Assembly: GCA_019359595.1 (NCBI GenBank)
Contig: JAHHGZ010000030.1
Span: 44,095 to 108,094, forward strand
Origin: Cyanomargarita calcarea GSE-NOS-MK-12-04C
GTDB taxonomy: Bacteria > Cyanobacteriota > Cyanobacteriia > Cyanobacteriales > Nostocaceae
Direction: 5' to 3'
DNA length: 64,000 bases
The translations under genes were made by a program, and so were the position numbers. Below are positions 21,183 through 29,498 of the stretch, in pieces. Under the pieces are notes generated by a model. That model searched no databases and was not told the DNA's origin. It saw nothing but the letters and a program-made list of their open reading frames with translations. The stretch's first letter is position 1. Every line of letters begins with the position of its first letter.

Positions 21183-21364
21183 GGCTCAAACACAGGTGCA
21201 ACTTCAACATCCTCAGGTAACGCAAATGTATTCACTAAATTAGCGATCGCCTTAATTCTCTCAAAATTTGCCACCACTCCATCACGATACTCATCCCTCA
21301 ATCTCAAATCCACCATCACAGCCATCAAATCTACAAACTCACCCACATTTAACTCTTTACTCAT
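21179..21364 (-). CDS. AtzG-like small subunit (DUF4089)
   Basis: A 61-aa protein with the DUF4089 pattern (LMAVMVDLRLRDEYRDGVVA, ..ERIKAIANLVNTFALPED). It corresponds to the AtzG/GatC-like accessory subunit that wraps and stabilises the AtzE-type amidase. It overlaps the amidase start by 4 nt. A GGAGGTGATC-like Shine-Dalgarno lies just upstream on the minus strand (plus-strand GATCACCTCC at about 21367). Confidence 0.78.
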   Translation of the reverse strand: MSKELNVGEFVDLMAVMVDLRLRDEYRDGVVANFERIKAIANLVNTFALPEDVEVAPVFEP

Positions 21365-21430
21365 CAGATCACCTCCTTTTGATCGCGGATTTTAGACGGA
21401 TTACACGGATGACACGGATTAGATGGATGT

Positions 21431-21766
21431 TTAAAATTCTGGCAATTCAAACAACCCATTATCACCGCTTTCAAAGTCAACAACTTTGAATACAGCATCA
21501 AGATTCAAAACACCATAAATATGAGGAAATAAATTATCCCTCTCTACACCTTCATAGCGAATTTGCGCATTAACTTTAGCCGAATCTATGCAAAGAATAA
21601 CCAACTCCTTTTGATTCGGAAAAAACCTATTTGCTGTTTTCACAGTTTGTGTTTGGGTAGAACAATGGATAAAACCTTCAGTTTCGAGGGAATCAGCACG
21701 ATAACTGCCGAGAAATTTTGCTTCTTCCCATTTTTGGCGTTGTGTGATGTGGAGAATAGTGTTCAT
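21431..21766 (-). CDS. DUF952 family protein
   Basis: A 111-aa protein with typical DUF952 features: ILHITQRQKWEEAKFLGSY near the start, EGFIHCSTQTQ with the conserved His-Cys-Ser, then LVILCIDSAKV and LFPHIYGVLNLDAV. The fold is related to ADP-ribosyltransferase/RNA 2'-phosphotransferase-like folds, but no activity is established. It is a monocistronic gene upstream of the amidase pair on the same strand. Confidence 0.82.
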   Translation of the reverse strand: MNTILHITQRQKWEEAKFLGSYRADSLETEGFIHCSTQTQTVKTANRFFPNQKELVILCIDSAKVNAQIRYEGVERDNLFPHIYGVLNLDAVFKVVDFESGDNGLFELPEF

Positions 21767-22033
21767 AAATATAGTTTGTAAAGTGCATTAGGCGCAGTGG
21801 AAGAGGAAGAATTGTAAAGAGAATTTAACTTACTTTAACAAAAGAATATCAACTCCCAAAAAAAAAATGAGCTTTTGAGACCAAAGCCGCATCCGCCATT
21901 ATCAACCTAATATTATTATGAGATGCAACAGCCAAATGCGGTGATGAGATTTTCGCCCATACCATTTCCGTGTATCATCTAGAATCTCTTAATCAATCTG
22001 TGCCATCCGTGTCATCCATCTAATCCGCGATCG

Positions 22034-23413
22034 CTAAATTAACCCTCCAAAGGCCGACTGCAAATCTTTCGTTAAATCTGCAACCGATTGTCTGGCACCT
22101 ACACGACTCTCCTTATATACCGAATATCTTTCAGAAACCGATATTGGTTCACCGATAGTAATTCTTGCTTCTTGCTTACCCAAATTAGGGCGTTTTGAAC
22201 TATTACCACCGATAATTTTTGTTACCATTGCCCATAAAATTATTGTTGTCTCAGCAAACCTTTCTACCGTGGGCTTTTCTTGAATATAAGTACCTGTAAC
22301 TGCCACAAAAGTTTCTACCAAACGCATATGCCACATTCTTAAATTAGCTTCTTCCGCAATCCGCGAACCTAGAGCTTTTTCTATAGTAGATAATGCTTTT
22401 AAATCCTTAAATTCTTCTCTAAATATATAATTCCAACCGGCTTGTTCTACACGGCGACAACGGTCATTAAAATTACCTTTAGGTTGCAAGTCAAAATATT
22501 CCTCAGCGACTTGCAACACTACATTTAACATCGTTTTCAACCGATTGGCGATCGCGGCATTCCGATCGCCTCCTTCTTGTGAAATTACATTCTCTGGCAG
22601 CTTCTGATGATAGAAGCGAGTATAAAACGTTTCCATTAACGTCAGTAATTTTTCTGCCAAAGTTAACAACCGAGGATAAAGAGATTCCTGAGTGATGAGT
22701 TCTGAATTATCAGTAGGTAAGCCGCTAATAATTTCTAGTTCAGTTAAAAGTTTGGCGATCGCATTCCAAGGCGCTTCGACATAATTATATTGTATCCCGA
22801 CTGGTAAAATAAAAACCTGCTCGTCTCTCCCGGCTTTGTGCAAGTCTTCTGCACACCAAAAGCCTAATTGAGCGATACCTGGTTCCAAAGGGTTGATAAT
22901 CTCGCTTAAACCATTAGTAGCACCTTCTGGCGCTGCGGCGATTGGGTAGTCTCCATTCGCAAACAAATCACGGGCAGAACGCAAACCCGTCCAATCGGCT
23001 TTTCCCCGTTGGATGGGAGTAGCACCCAAGTGAGATGCAATCCAACCAATGTGAGAACCAGCCCATAGAGGAATACCGCGATCGTAGATAAAATGAGCGT
23101 GAACCGGAGGCTGTAGCGCTATACCCTTAGCTCGTGCTACCCTTGGCACCAGTTGCGACAGCAGGTAGCCCAAACAAAGTGGATCTTCCACCTTGGGATG
23201 GCGAAATGCGAGCAAAAAGCGAATCTTATTTTGCCCAAACTGCTGATAAAGATTTGCTAAAGTCTCTACATTGTCTGCTTCAATTTTGGTAATCGCTGTT
23301 GATGAGCGTATCCATGTGGGTAACAACAGGTAGGTGAGTTTTACAAACCAGGGACTAAGGGCTGGTGGGATAAATTCCAATGGGGGTTGTGCTTGATACA
23401 TTACATCTGGCAA
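22034..23413 (-). CDS. PlsC-like glycerol-phosphate acyltransferase family protein
   Basis: A 459-aa protein with a lysophospholipid-acyltransferase core. The catalytic block appears as LLAFRHPKVEDPL (His-x4-Asp type), followed by IQRGKADWTGLRSARDLF and AAAPEGATNGLSE (the ...PEG(T/A)... acyl-acceptor motif). The long C-terminal part of charged helices is typical of a cyanobacterial subfamily of larger size than PlsC. It should act at the membrane in phospholipid or glycolipid acylation. It is divergent from proS with about 100 bp between them. Confidence 0.78.
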   Translation of the reverse strand: MPDVMYQAQPPLEFIPPALSPWFVKLTYLLLPTWIRSSTAITKIEADNVETLANLYQQFGQNKIRFLLAFRHPKVEDPLCLGYLLSQLVPRVARAKGIALQPPVHAHFIYDRGIPLWAGSHIGWIASHLGATPIQRGKADWTGLRSARDLFANGDYPIAAAPEGATNGLSEIINPLEPGIAQLGFWCAEDLHKAGRDEQVFILPVGIQYNYVEAPWNAIAKLLTELEIISGLPTDNSELITQESLYPRLLTLAEKLLTLMETFYTRFYHQKLPENVISQEGGDRNAAIANRLKTMLNVVLQVAEEYFDLQPKGNFNDRCRRVEQAGWNYIFREEFKDLKALSTIEKALGSRIAEEANLRMWHMRLVETFVAVTGTYIQEKPTVERFAETTIILWAMVTKIIGGNSSKRPNLGKQEARITIGEPISVSERYSVYKESRVGARQSVADLTKDLQSAFGGLI

Positions 23414-23532
23414 GGTGATTTTCTCCTCAAGTAGCGATTAAACCAAAAAAAGAAGGAAGATGAAAGCTGCTTTCTTCTATATTTCATATTTAACCGACAT
23501 ATAGATTAATAAATTTGGAAAGGGGACAAAGA

Positions 23533-25359
23533 ATGCGACTGTCACAAATGTTATTCGTAACTCTACGGGACGATCCAGCAGATGCTGAGATTCCCAGTCA
23601 TAAATTATTACTCCGTGCTGGTTATATTCGTCGCATTGGTAGCGGTATTTATGCTTACCTTCCGCTGATGTGGCGAGTATTGCAAAAAGTCTCCCAAATT
23701 GTCAGGGAAGAAATGAACGCTACTGGGGCACAAGAGACTCTCCTCCCCCAAATGCAACCGGCTGAGTTATGGAAAGAGTCTGGACGTTGGGACACCTACA
23801 CGAAAGCTGAGGGGATCATGTTTGCCCTCACAGACCGTCGCGAACAACAGGTAGCATTAGGTCCAACTCACGAGGAAGTTATTACTTACATCGCTCGTGA
23901 CATGATTAGATCGTACCGTCAGCTACCGCAACATCTCTACCAAATTCAAACCAAATTCCGCGATGAAATTCGCCCCCGTTTTGGTTTAATGCGCGGACGG
24001 GAATTTATTATGAAGGATGGCTATTCCTTCCATGTCGATGAAGAAAGCCTGAAAAAAACTTATCAGGATATGGATAAAGCCTACAGCAATATGTTCACGC
24101 GGTTTGGTTTGGCATTTCGCGCTGTTCAAGCAGACTCTGGTGCTATTGGCGGTTCCGGTTCCCAAGAATTTATGGTATTGGCGGAAGCTGGGGAGGATGA
24201 AGTTCTCTACACTGAAGATGGACAGTACGCCGCTAATGTCGAAAAAGCGGTTTCTCTACCTGCTGATGCTGTCTCTTCAACCTTTACAACCTATGAAAAG
24301 CGGGAAACTCCAGGAACAGACACCATTGAAAAACTCTCTCAATTCCTGAAATGTTCTCCCACCCAAATAGTCAAGAATGTCCTTTATCAAGCAGTTTACG
24401 ATAATGGTACAATTGTATTGGTATTGGTGAGTATTCGCGGCGATCAAGAAGTAAATGAAGTTAAGTTACAGAATGAATTAGTCAAGTTAGTAGATAATTA
24501 CAAAGCCAAAACCGTTATCAAGCTAACTGTACCCGATGGAGAAGCTCAGGAAAAATGGACAGCGAAAACCTTACCTTTGGGTTATATTGCGCCAGATATT
24601 GCCGATGATTATATTGCATCCCAACCGCAGTCCAAGATTGAAGGGGGTTCTGTACATCCCAAATTCCTCCGCTTGGTAGATAAAACTGCGGCTGAATTGA
24701 AGAACTTCGTCACAGGCGCAAATGAATCTGGCTATCATAGCATTGGCGCTAACTGGGGCGAGCAATTTAAATTACCTGATACCACCGTAGATGTGCGTAA
24801 GTCGCGACCAGGCGATCGCGCGATTCACAATCTTGAACAAACCCTACAAACTGCCCGTGGAATCGAAGTTGGCCATATCTTCCAACTCGGTACCGAATAT
24901 TCCCAGCCAATGGGCGCAACCTATACCAACGAACAGGGTGAAGAAAAGCTCTTATTCATGGGTTGTTATGGTCTGGGGGTTTCGCGCCTCGCTCAAGCTG
25001 CTGTCGAGCAATCCTACGATAAAGATGGCATAATTTGGCCTGTCGCGATCGCACCCTATCACGCCATTGTTACGATTCCTAACATCAAGGATGCCCAACA
25101 GGTAGAAATTGCCGAAAAACTCTACACAGAACTTAATCAAGCCGGAATTGAAACCCTACTTGATGACCGCAACGAACGGGCAGGAGTTAAATTCAAAGAT
25201 GCCGATCTGATTGGCATACCTTACAGAATTGTCACCGGGAGAGCGATCGCCAACGGAAAAGTCGAAGTTGTTCAAAGATTGACCCGGAATTCTCAGGAAA
25301 TAGGCATAGAAGAAGTTGTATCTACACTCAAGGGTTGGATTGAGGAGGCTAAGGGTTAG
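23533..25359 (+). CDS. proS: Prolyl-tRNA synthetase
   Basis: A 608-aa bacterial-type (class II) ProRS. It shows motif 1 ([19 protein letters not shown]), motif 2 region ([21 protein letters not shown]), an INS editing domain between about residues 220 and 400, motif 3 with [11 protein letters not shown] and the anticodon-binding domain at the end. It charges tRNA-Pro in the cytosol. The start is ATG 23533, preceded by AAAGGGGACAAAG; a TTG at 23515 is in frame but less likely. Confidence 0.95.
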   Translation: MRLSQMLFVTLRDDPADAEIPSHKLLLRAGYIRRIGSGIYAYLPLMWRVLQKVSQIVREEMNATGAQETLLPQMQPAELWKESGRWDTYTKAEGIMFALTDRREQQVALGPTHEEVITYIARDMIRSYRQLPQHLYQIQTKFRDEIRPRFGLMRGREFIMKDGYSFHVDEESLKKTYQDMDKAYSNMFTRFGLAFRAVQADSGAIGGSGSQEFMVLAEAGEDEVLYTEDGQYAANVEKAVSLPADAVSSTFTTYEKRETPGTDTIEKLSQFLKCSPTQIVKNVLYQAVYDNGTIVLVLVSIRGDQEVNEVKLQNELVKLVDNYKAKTVIKLTVPDGEAQEKWTAKTLPLGYIAPDIADDYIASQPQSKIEGGSVHPKFLRLVDKTAAELKNFVTGANESGYHSIGANWGEQFKLPDTTVDVRKSRPGDRAIHNLEQTLQTARGIEVGHIFQLGTEYSQPMGATYTNEQGEEKLLFMGCYGLGVSRLAQAAVEQSYDKDGIIWPVAIAPYHAIVTIPNIKDAQQVEIAEKLYTELNQAGIETLLDDRNERAGVKFKDADLIGIPYRIVTGRAIANGKVEVVQRLTRNSQEIGIEEVVSTLKGWIEEAKG

Positions 25360-25663
25360 GAGAAAAGGGGCAGGGGGAATGTCTGTTTTGTCATGCCGTG
25401 GAGCGAAGCAGGACAGGGATTAGAATCCCTCCTCTCACGAATCCCTCAATCCAAAATCTTGCTTGCCAATAACCTTAAAGAAAGATTGGATCTAGTTAAT
25501 TTAGAGCGTGACGGATTTTTATGCGGATTCTAAAATTGAATTATGAAACCAGGGGAATTAGAAAACGCATCGATATGGAAACTCCCCACTCTTGTGCATC
25601 GTCGTGAAGCAGGCCTCTATTAACATAAATACTAACTCAAGTCAATCAGGAAGGTTTTATCGC

Positions 25664-26260
25664 ATGGCAGAGCAACAAAAATCTAACCGAATCTCTTCAG
25701 GTGTTGTAGCAGTCGTATCTGCTGCGGTTGTGGCGGTCAGCGGTGGTGTAGCTTGGTTCACTTTAAATTCTCCCCCAGCCCAGACCCCAACATCAACTGT
25801 GCCACGACCAGGAGAAAAGGTTGCGCCAATTGAGCAAACGGCTGAAATCTATTGGCTAAAGGATAACGGCAAAAATTTGGAGTTAGTTCCCCAAAAAATT
25901 AAGCTCACAGGGGGGGACAAGCCCAACCAAGTTTTAGAAGCAGCCTTCCAAAACCTGTTAACAGGGCCGACAGAAGGGACAGGCTCTACCACTATCCCCC
26001 AAGGAACAAAGCTTTTGGGTCTAAAGGTGGAGAATAATGATATTCACATCAATTTATCTGAAGAATTCACCAGTGGGGGTGGTAGTGCCTCGATGAACGG
26101 TAGAGTCGGACAAGTTGTTTACACAGCAACAAGTTTAGACCGCAATGCCAAGGTGTACATTGAGGTCAACGGCCAAAAGTTGGAAGTTTTAGGCGGTGAA
26201 GGTTTAGAGTTGGAACAGCCACTGACCAGAGACAGTTTCAATAAAAACTATTCACTTTAG
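25664..26260 (+). CDS. GerMN domain protein, membrane-anchored
   Basis: A 198-aa protein starting MAEQQKSNRIS with one membrane helix (about residues 14-36), a Pro/Thr-rich linker and a GerMN domain (EIYWLKDNGKNLELV..., QNLLTGPTEG, LGLKVENNDIHINLSEEF). GerMN domains occur in spore-germination and lipoprotein LpqB-type proteins and bind wall or protein partners. In cyanobacteria the role is unknown. ATG 25664 is chosen over an upstream in-frame start because CAGGAAGG lies ahead of it. It converges with the ArsR-like gene across a tandem-repeat hairpin. Confidence 0.75.
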   Translation: MAEQQKSNRISSGVVAVVSAAVVAVSGGVAWFTLNSPPAQTPTSTVPRPGEKVAPIEQTAEIYWLKDNGKNLELVPQKIKLTGGDKPNQVLEAAFQNLLTGPTEGTGSTTIPQGTKLLGLKVENNDIHINLSEEFTSGGGSASMNGRVGQVVYTATSLDRNAKVYIEVNGQKLEVLGGEGLELEQPLTRDSFNKNYSL

Positions 26261-26263
26261 TGC

Positions 26264-26325
26264 TCGGTTAGTGGTTAGTAGTTAGTGGTTACAACCAACA
26301 ACTAACGACTAACAACTAACTACTT
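26264..26325. repeat. Short tandem repeat hairpin (TTAGT/ACTAA units)
   Basis: Repeats of GTTAGTGGTTAGT on one side and CAACTAACGACTAACAACT on the other form a long imperfect hairpin between the convergent GerMN and ArsR genes. The same repeat family occurs at 27340-27440 and 34025-34115. It may work as a bidirectional terminator. Confidence 0.6.
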
Positions 26326-26664
26326 AGTATTCAAAACACGAAAGTTACTGGCTTGTTGTTCCAATCGGGCGGCAAGGCGATCGCACACGCGATTGCACAA
26401 GTCAAAAATCATTTGGTCTTCCACCCTGTAGTAGGCGCAAGTTCCTTCACTACGGCGGCTGAGAATTCCAGCTTGCCACATTACCTTGAGATGTTTCGAT
26501 ACATTTGCCTGAGAAGTCTGTGTTGCATCGACTAATTCTTGGACGCACTTTTCTTCATCCCGCAGTAAATGCAAGAGCCGCAGACGCATCGGTTCACTCA
26601 GGAGGCTGAAGTATTCAGCTACTTGTTGTACAACTTCTGGCGGTACAGGCAAAGCTTGTTTCAT
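26320..26664 (-). CDS. ArsR/SmtB-family transcriptional regulator
   Basis: A 114-aa winged-helix protein (YFSLLSEPMRLRLLHLLRDE, then QANVSKHLKVMWQAGILSRR and a beta-wing EGTCAYYRVED). The alpha3 metal site of ArsR/SmtB sensors (CVC) reads CVQ here, leaving only one Cys, so a classic thiolate alpha3 site is absent and another signal or site is likely. Start at ATG 26664 (MKQALPVPPE). It lies 67 nt after accB on the same strand and may be transcribed with it. Target genes are not apparent. Confidence 0.82.
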   Translation of the reverse strand: MKQALPVPPEVVQQVAEYFSLLSEPMRLRLLHLLRDEEKCVQELVDATQTSQANVSKHLKVMWQAGILSRRSEGTCAYYRVEDQMIFDLCNRVCDRLAARLEQQASNFRVLNTK

Positions 26665-26731
26665 CAGGATTGACCGGGAAGGACTGAACACAATGTTTTA
26701 TCAATTACACATTCGATATATAGATTAATAC

Positions 26732-27304
26732 TTAATCAGGGTTTATTCGCATCAAAGGCTGACCATATTCCACAGGTTCGCCATTTTGCAAGAGAATTTC
26801 CATCACTTGTCCGGAAACTTCGGCTTCGATTTCATTCATCAGCTTCATGGCTTCGATAATACAGACAGTCTGACCGCTGCGGATGCGATCGCCGACCTCT
26901 ACAAATGCGGCTTCTCCCGGAGCCGGAGCGCGATAAAATGTCCCTACCATCGGCGAAGGCACCTCTACTAACCTTTGCTCTCTAGTCGGCGGATTCTGCT
27001 GCTGCGACTGCACACCCCCACCTGCTGGCGTTTCTGAACCGCGATTGGGAGCATCCGTTGTTGACGGTATTGAGACCGGGTTAACAGGGGGTGAACCCGG
27101 TGTCAACATCGAACCACCCGCACCGCTCCAAGTGCCCTGACTTGCTGGCAACATTTGATTGCTAAAACTCACAGCCTTACGGACTGTGATTTCAAAGTCG
27201 TCGCTTTTGAGCGTCACTTCTGCAATATCTGTTTGAGCGATCGTTGCCAATAGTTGGCGAATTTCATTAAAATCCAAAGGCACAGCTTTTTTTACCTCAT
27301 GCAA
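26732..27304 (-). CDS. accB: Biotin carboxyl carrier protein of acetyl-CoA carboxylase
   Basis: A 190-aa BCCP. The N-terminal helix-strand segment (DFNEIRQLLATIAQTDIAEV) is followed by a Pro/Gly/Gln-rich linker (residues about 55-112) and the biotinyl domain with biotin Lys154 in EAMKLMNE. It carries the carboxybiotin between AccC and AccA/D in the first step of fatty acid synthesis. It is downstream of efp on the same strand, the usual cyanobacterial order. Confidence 0.94.
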   Translation of the reverse strand: MHEVKKAVPLDFNEIRQLLATIAQTDIAEVTLKSDDFEITVRKAVSFSNQMLPASQGTWSGAGGSMLTPGSPPVNPVSIPSTTDAPNRGSETPAGGGVQSQQQNPPTREQRLVEVPSPMVGTFYRAPAPGEAAFVEVGDRIRSGQTVCIIEAMKLMNEIEAEVSGQVMEILLQNGEPVEYGQPLMRINPD

Positions 27305-27338
27305 TTAGGTAGTCAATAGTTTGGTGTGCGGGAGTTAC

Positions 27339-27440
27339 ATCTAGTTGTTAGTTATTAGTTATTGGTTGTTGGTTGTTGGTTGTTAGTTAGATATCTACTA
27401 ACTACTAACTACTAACTACTAACTACGAACTACGAACCAA
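27339..27440. repeat. Heptanucleotide short tandem repeats
   Basis: Runs of TTAGTTATTGGTTGTTGG and (ACTAACT)n fill the efp-accB gap. They can pair with each other as a long hairpin. Tandem heptamers of this kind are typical of heterocystous cyanobacteria. Confidence 0.75.
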
Positions 27441-27449
27441 ATGAGTGTG

Positions 27450-28010
27450 TTATTGTTCTCTACCTACGTATTTATCATCGCGGGTATCAATTTTGATACG
27501 TTCACCTTGGGTGATAAATAAAGGCACCATTACTGTAGCACCTGTTTCGACAGTAGCCGGCTTAGTACCACCTGTTGCCGTATCACCTTTGACTCCAGGG
27601 TCTGTTTGAGTAACTTCCAAAACCACGGTGTTTGGTAGTTCCACTTCCATCACTTGCTCATCCCAACGGACAACGTTAACTTCCATACCTTCTTTAAGAT
27701 ATTTTACGCGATCGCCAATTTGTGACGCGCTCAACCTACCTTCTTCATAGGTTTCCATATCCATGAAGACGAATTCATCGCCTTCTTTATAGGTATGCTG
27801 CATTGTACTTTTTTCTAGATTAGCTTGGGGCACTGTCTCCCCAGCCCGGAAGGTTTTTTCAACTACGCTCCCACTTTGGGCATTTTTCAGTTTTGTTCGC
27901 ACGAAGGCAGAACCTTTACCTGGCTTAACGTGGAGGAATTCCACAACCCGCCATACAGACCCATCTAAGACAATCGAAACACCAGGGCGAAAATCGTTAC
28001 TGGAGATCAT
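27450..28010 (-). CDS. efp: Translation elongation factor P
   Basis: A 186-codon EF-P with the three beta domains. ISSNDFRPG starts the protein, and the tip lysine sits at residue 32 in VKPGKGSAF. The end has the signature [19 protein letters not shown] followed by [16 protein letters not shown]. It relieves ribosome stalling at polyproline. The start is ATG 28010 (MISSNDFRP), not the upstream in-frame codon. It lies upstream of accB with a tandem-repeat gap between. Confidence 0.95.
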   Translation of the reverse strand: MISSNDFRPGVSIVLDGSVWRVVEFLHVKPGKGSAFVRTKLKNAQSGSVVEKTFRAGETVPQANLEKSTMQHTYKEGDEFVFMDMETYEEGRLSASQIGDRVKYLKEGMEVNVVRWDEQVMEVELPNTVVLEVTQTDPGVKGDTATGGTKPATVETGATVMVPLFITQGERIKIDTRDDKYVGREQ

Positions 28011-28058
28011 GAAGCTTTCAAATATTGGAAGACAATCGGCATTTATTGTACCCCTCAA

Positions 28059-28473
28059 GGGTCGTAATTTGTAATTAGTCCTTAGTTATTTAGTCATTAG
28101 TATCCATAAGAATAGAGTATTTATCGCGCTTTGTGGATGTAAGACTGCTATAAGGGCAAACATCCAACCTTATGAACAACAAACACGGGTAAAGGGGAAA
28201 GGAATAAATCTGTGTTTTTATCATTCGTAACGGGTGTTGCTGTGTCAAGCCCTTTGATTGGGGGGAGGGGGGGCAAAATCGTCACACCCGTCAAAACTTT
28301 TGACATGAACTACTAGGCACTACTTTCCAGGGGTATATACTGCGTTTAGCTTAAAGTTTCCAGTATTCTTTGGTTCTTGTACTGCCAAACTGCCAAGGAA
28401 TATTTAGTGAATGTCCATGAGGAAAATCTATTTATTGTTCTCCCTTGTCCCCCTTGTCCCCCCTACTCCCCAA
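28059..28473. other. Intergenic, no gene seen
   Basis: About 415 bp between the efp promoter side and the lipoprotein stop. It contains a G-rich run (GGGGGGAGGGGGGGC near 28260) and a C-rich tract near 28445, but no recognisable gene or RNA. Confidence 0.35.
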
Positions 28474-29067
28474 TCACTTAATGTTAAATGAATCAAGAAA
28501 AGCCGTTGTTTGCACAAAATCCAAATCCCCATCTTGGGCTGTAACAACTGCTTGATAGAGGGTTGGGCCTTTAGAGTCGATGAAGATTCTCACCTTAAAA
28601 GCAACGCTGCTTTGAGTCCGCAAGGTAATTTCTCTACCTGGATAGCCATTGTAGCTAATGTTTCTTTCGCCAGTAACACTACCGTTGTAGGTTTGAGCTA
28701 TACGATCGCGAGCGCCAGTCAAGCCCCTTTCAATATCAAAATTACTTGATTCTACAGGATATTTATTGCTTTGTATTAGGTAAGCTCGACCGCTAGTTTT
28801 ATCTTCAGAAAAAACTAATGCCACGTTAAGTTTACCTATGGGTGAGTCAGTAGACTGATTGAACTCTTGTGGATGAGCGGGGAACTTGGCACTATAGCTA
28901 TCATCCTTAGAGATATAACCGTACCAGTTACTAGTAATAGATTTAGCGGGTTCTGGATCTACAACTTGAATTGCCGTAGGAGATGGAAAAATAGCATCAA
29001 TCTTTTTGCTACAACCTGACACGAAAGCAATTAAAGCCAATAGGACAGTTCGTGAGTATAATTTCAT
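28474..29067 (-). CDS. Lipoprotein with PsbP/DUF1795-like domain
   Basis: A 197-aa lipoprotein with lipobox VSGC (signal LLALIAFVSGC). The mature part (YSAKFPAHPQEFNQ..., ARDRIAQTYNGSVTGERNI, GYPGREITLRT, FVQTTAFLDSF) follows the pattern of small PsbP-like/DUF1795 domains, where a misfit substrate or ion role is common and function unknown. The start is ATG 29067; the long upstream extension lacks coding character. It is transcribed alone toward efp. Confidence 0.68.
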   Translation of the reverse strand: MKLYSRTVLLALIAFVSGCSKKIDAIFPSPTAIQVVDPEPAKSITSNWYGYISKDDSYSAKFPAHPQEFNQSTDSPIGKLNVALVFSEDKTSGRAYLIQSNKYPVESSNFDIERGLTGARDRIAQTYNGSVTGERNISYNGYPGREITLRTQSSVAFKVRIFIDSKGPTLYQAVVTAQDGDLDFVQTTAFLDSFNIK

Positions 29068-29305
29068 GAGTGTTGTTTCAGAATAAGTTCTACTGGCCTT
29101 CGGAACTCGAAACTTACACCCTCGGATTTCAACTAAAGTTATAGTAATTTTTTTGACTTTAATAAAAAATACATAGCAATACCATCGCTCCCAATCTGCA
29201 AGAGAATAAGGCAAGAATTACACAAAAAGGTTCTGCTGTAGTGGAAATACCTACGGATTGACTATGCGAATCGGATGAAAGGGAACATTTTTGCTTAAGT
29301 CTTGA

Positions 29306-29398
29306 TTACTTGCTGCGACTGAAAAAAACAGCAGCGAGGATAATTAGACCCAAAAGCACTAAAGGTACCCACAAATTAGGCAAATCCGACAAATTCAT
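29306..29398 (-). CDS. Possible 30-aa single-helix membrane peptide
   Basis: A minus-strand ORF of 30 codons begins MNLSDLPNLWVPLVLLGLII and continues with a short hydrophobic stretch ending FFSRSK. One transmembrane helix with a basic end is typical of tiny subunits of photosynthetic or respiratory complexes, but it matches none that I recognise. There is no clear Shine-Dalgarno. It is divergent from the polyferredoxin gene at 29499. Confidence 0.4.
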   Translation of the reverse strand: MNLSDLPNLWVPLVLLGLIILAAVFFSRSK

Positions 29399-29498
29399 AA
29401 AAACTTTTGTTGTAACGTTTAACTTTCAGTAGGAAACAGCGAACAATCATCAGGGATAATTTTTTAATAAAGCAGCCTGTTTTTTTGGAGAACGCAAA

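Noticed and set aside
27339..27440. Possible CRISPR array
   Set aside because: The units are 7 bp long and contiguous, with no spacers: short tandem repeats, not CRISPR.
29235..29260. NtcA-like GTA...TAC site ahead of the polyferredoxin gene
   Set aside because: Spacing is 7 rather than the required 8 bases and no matching -10 box follows.
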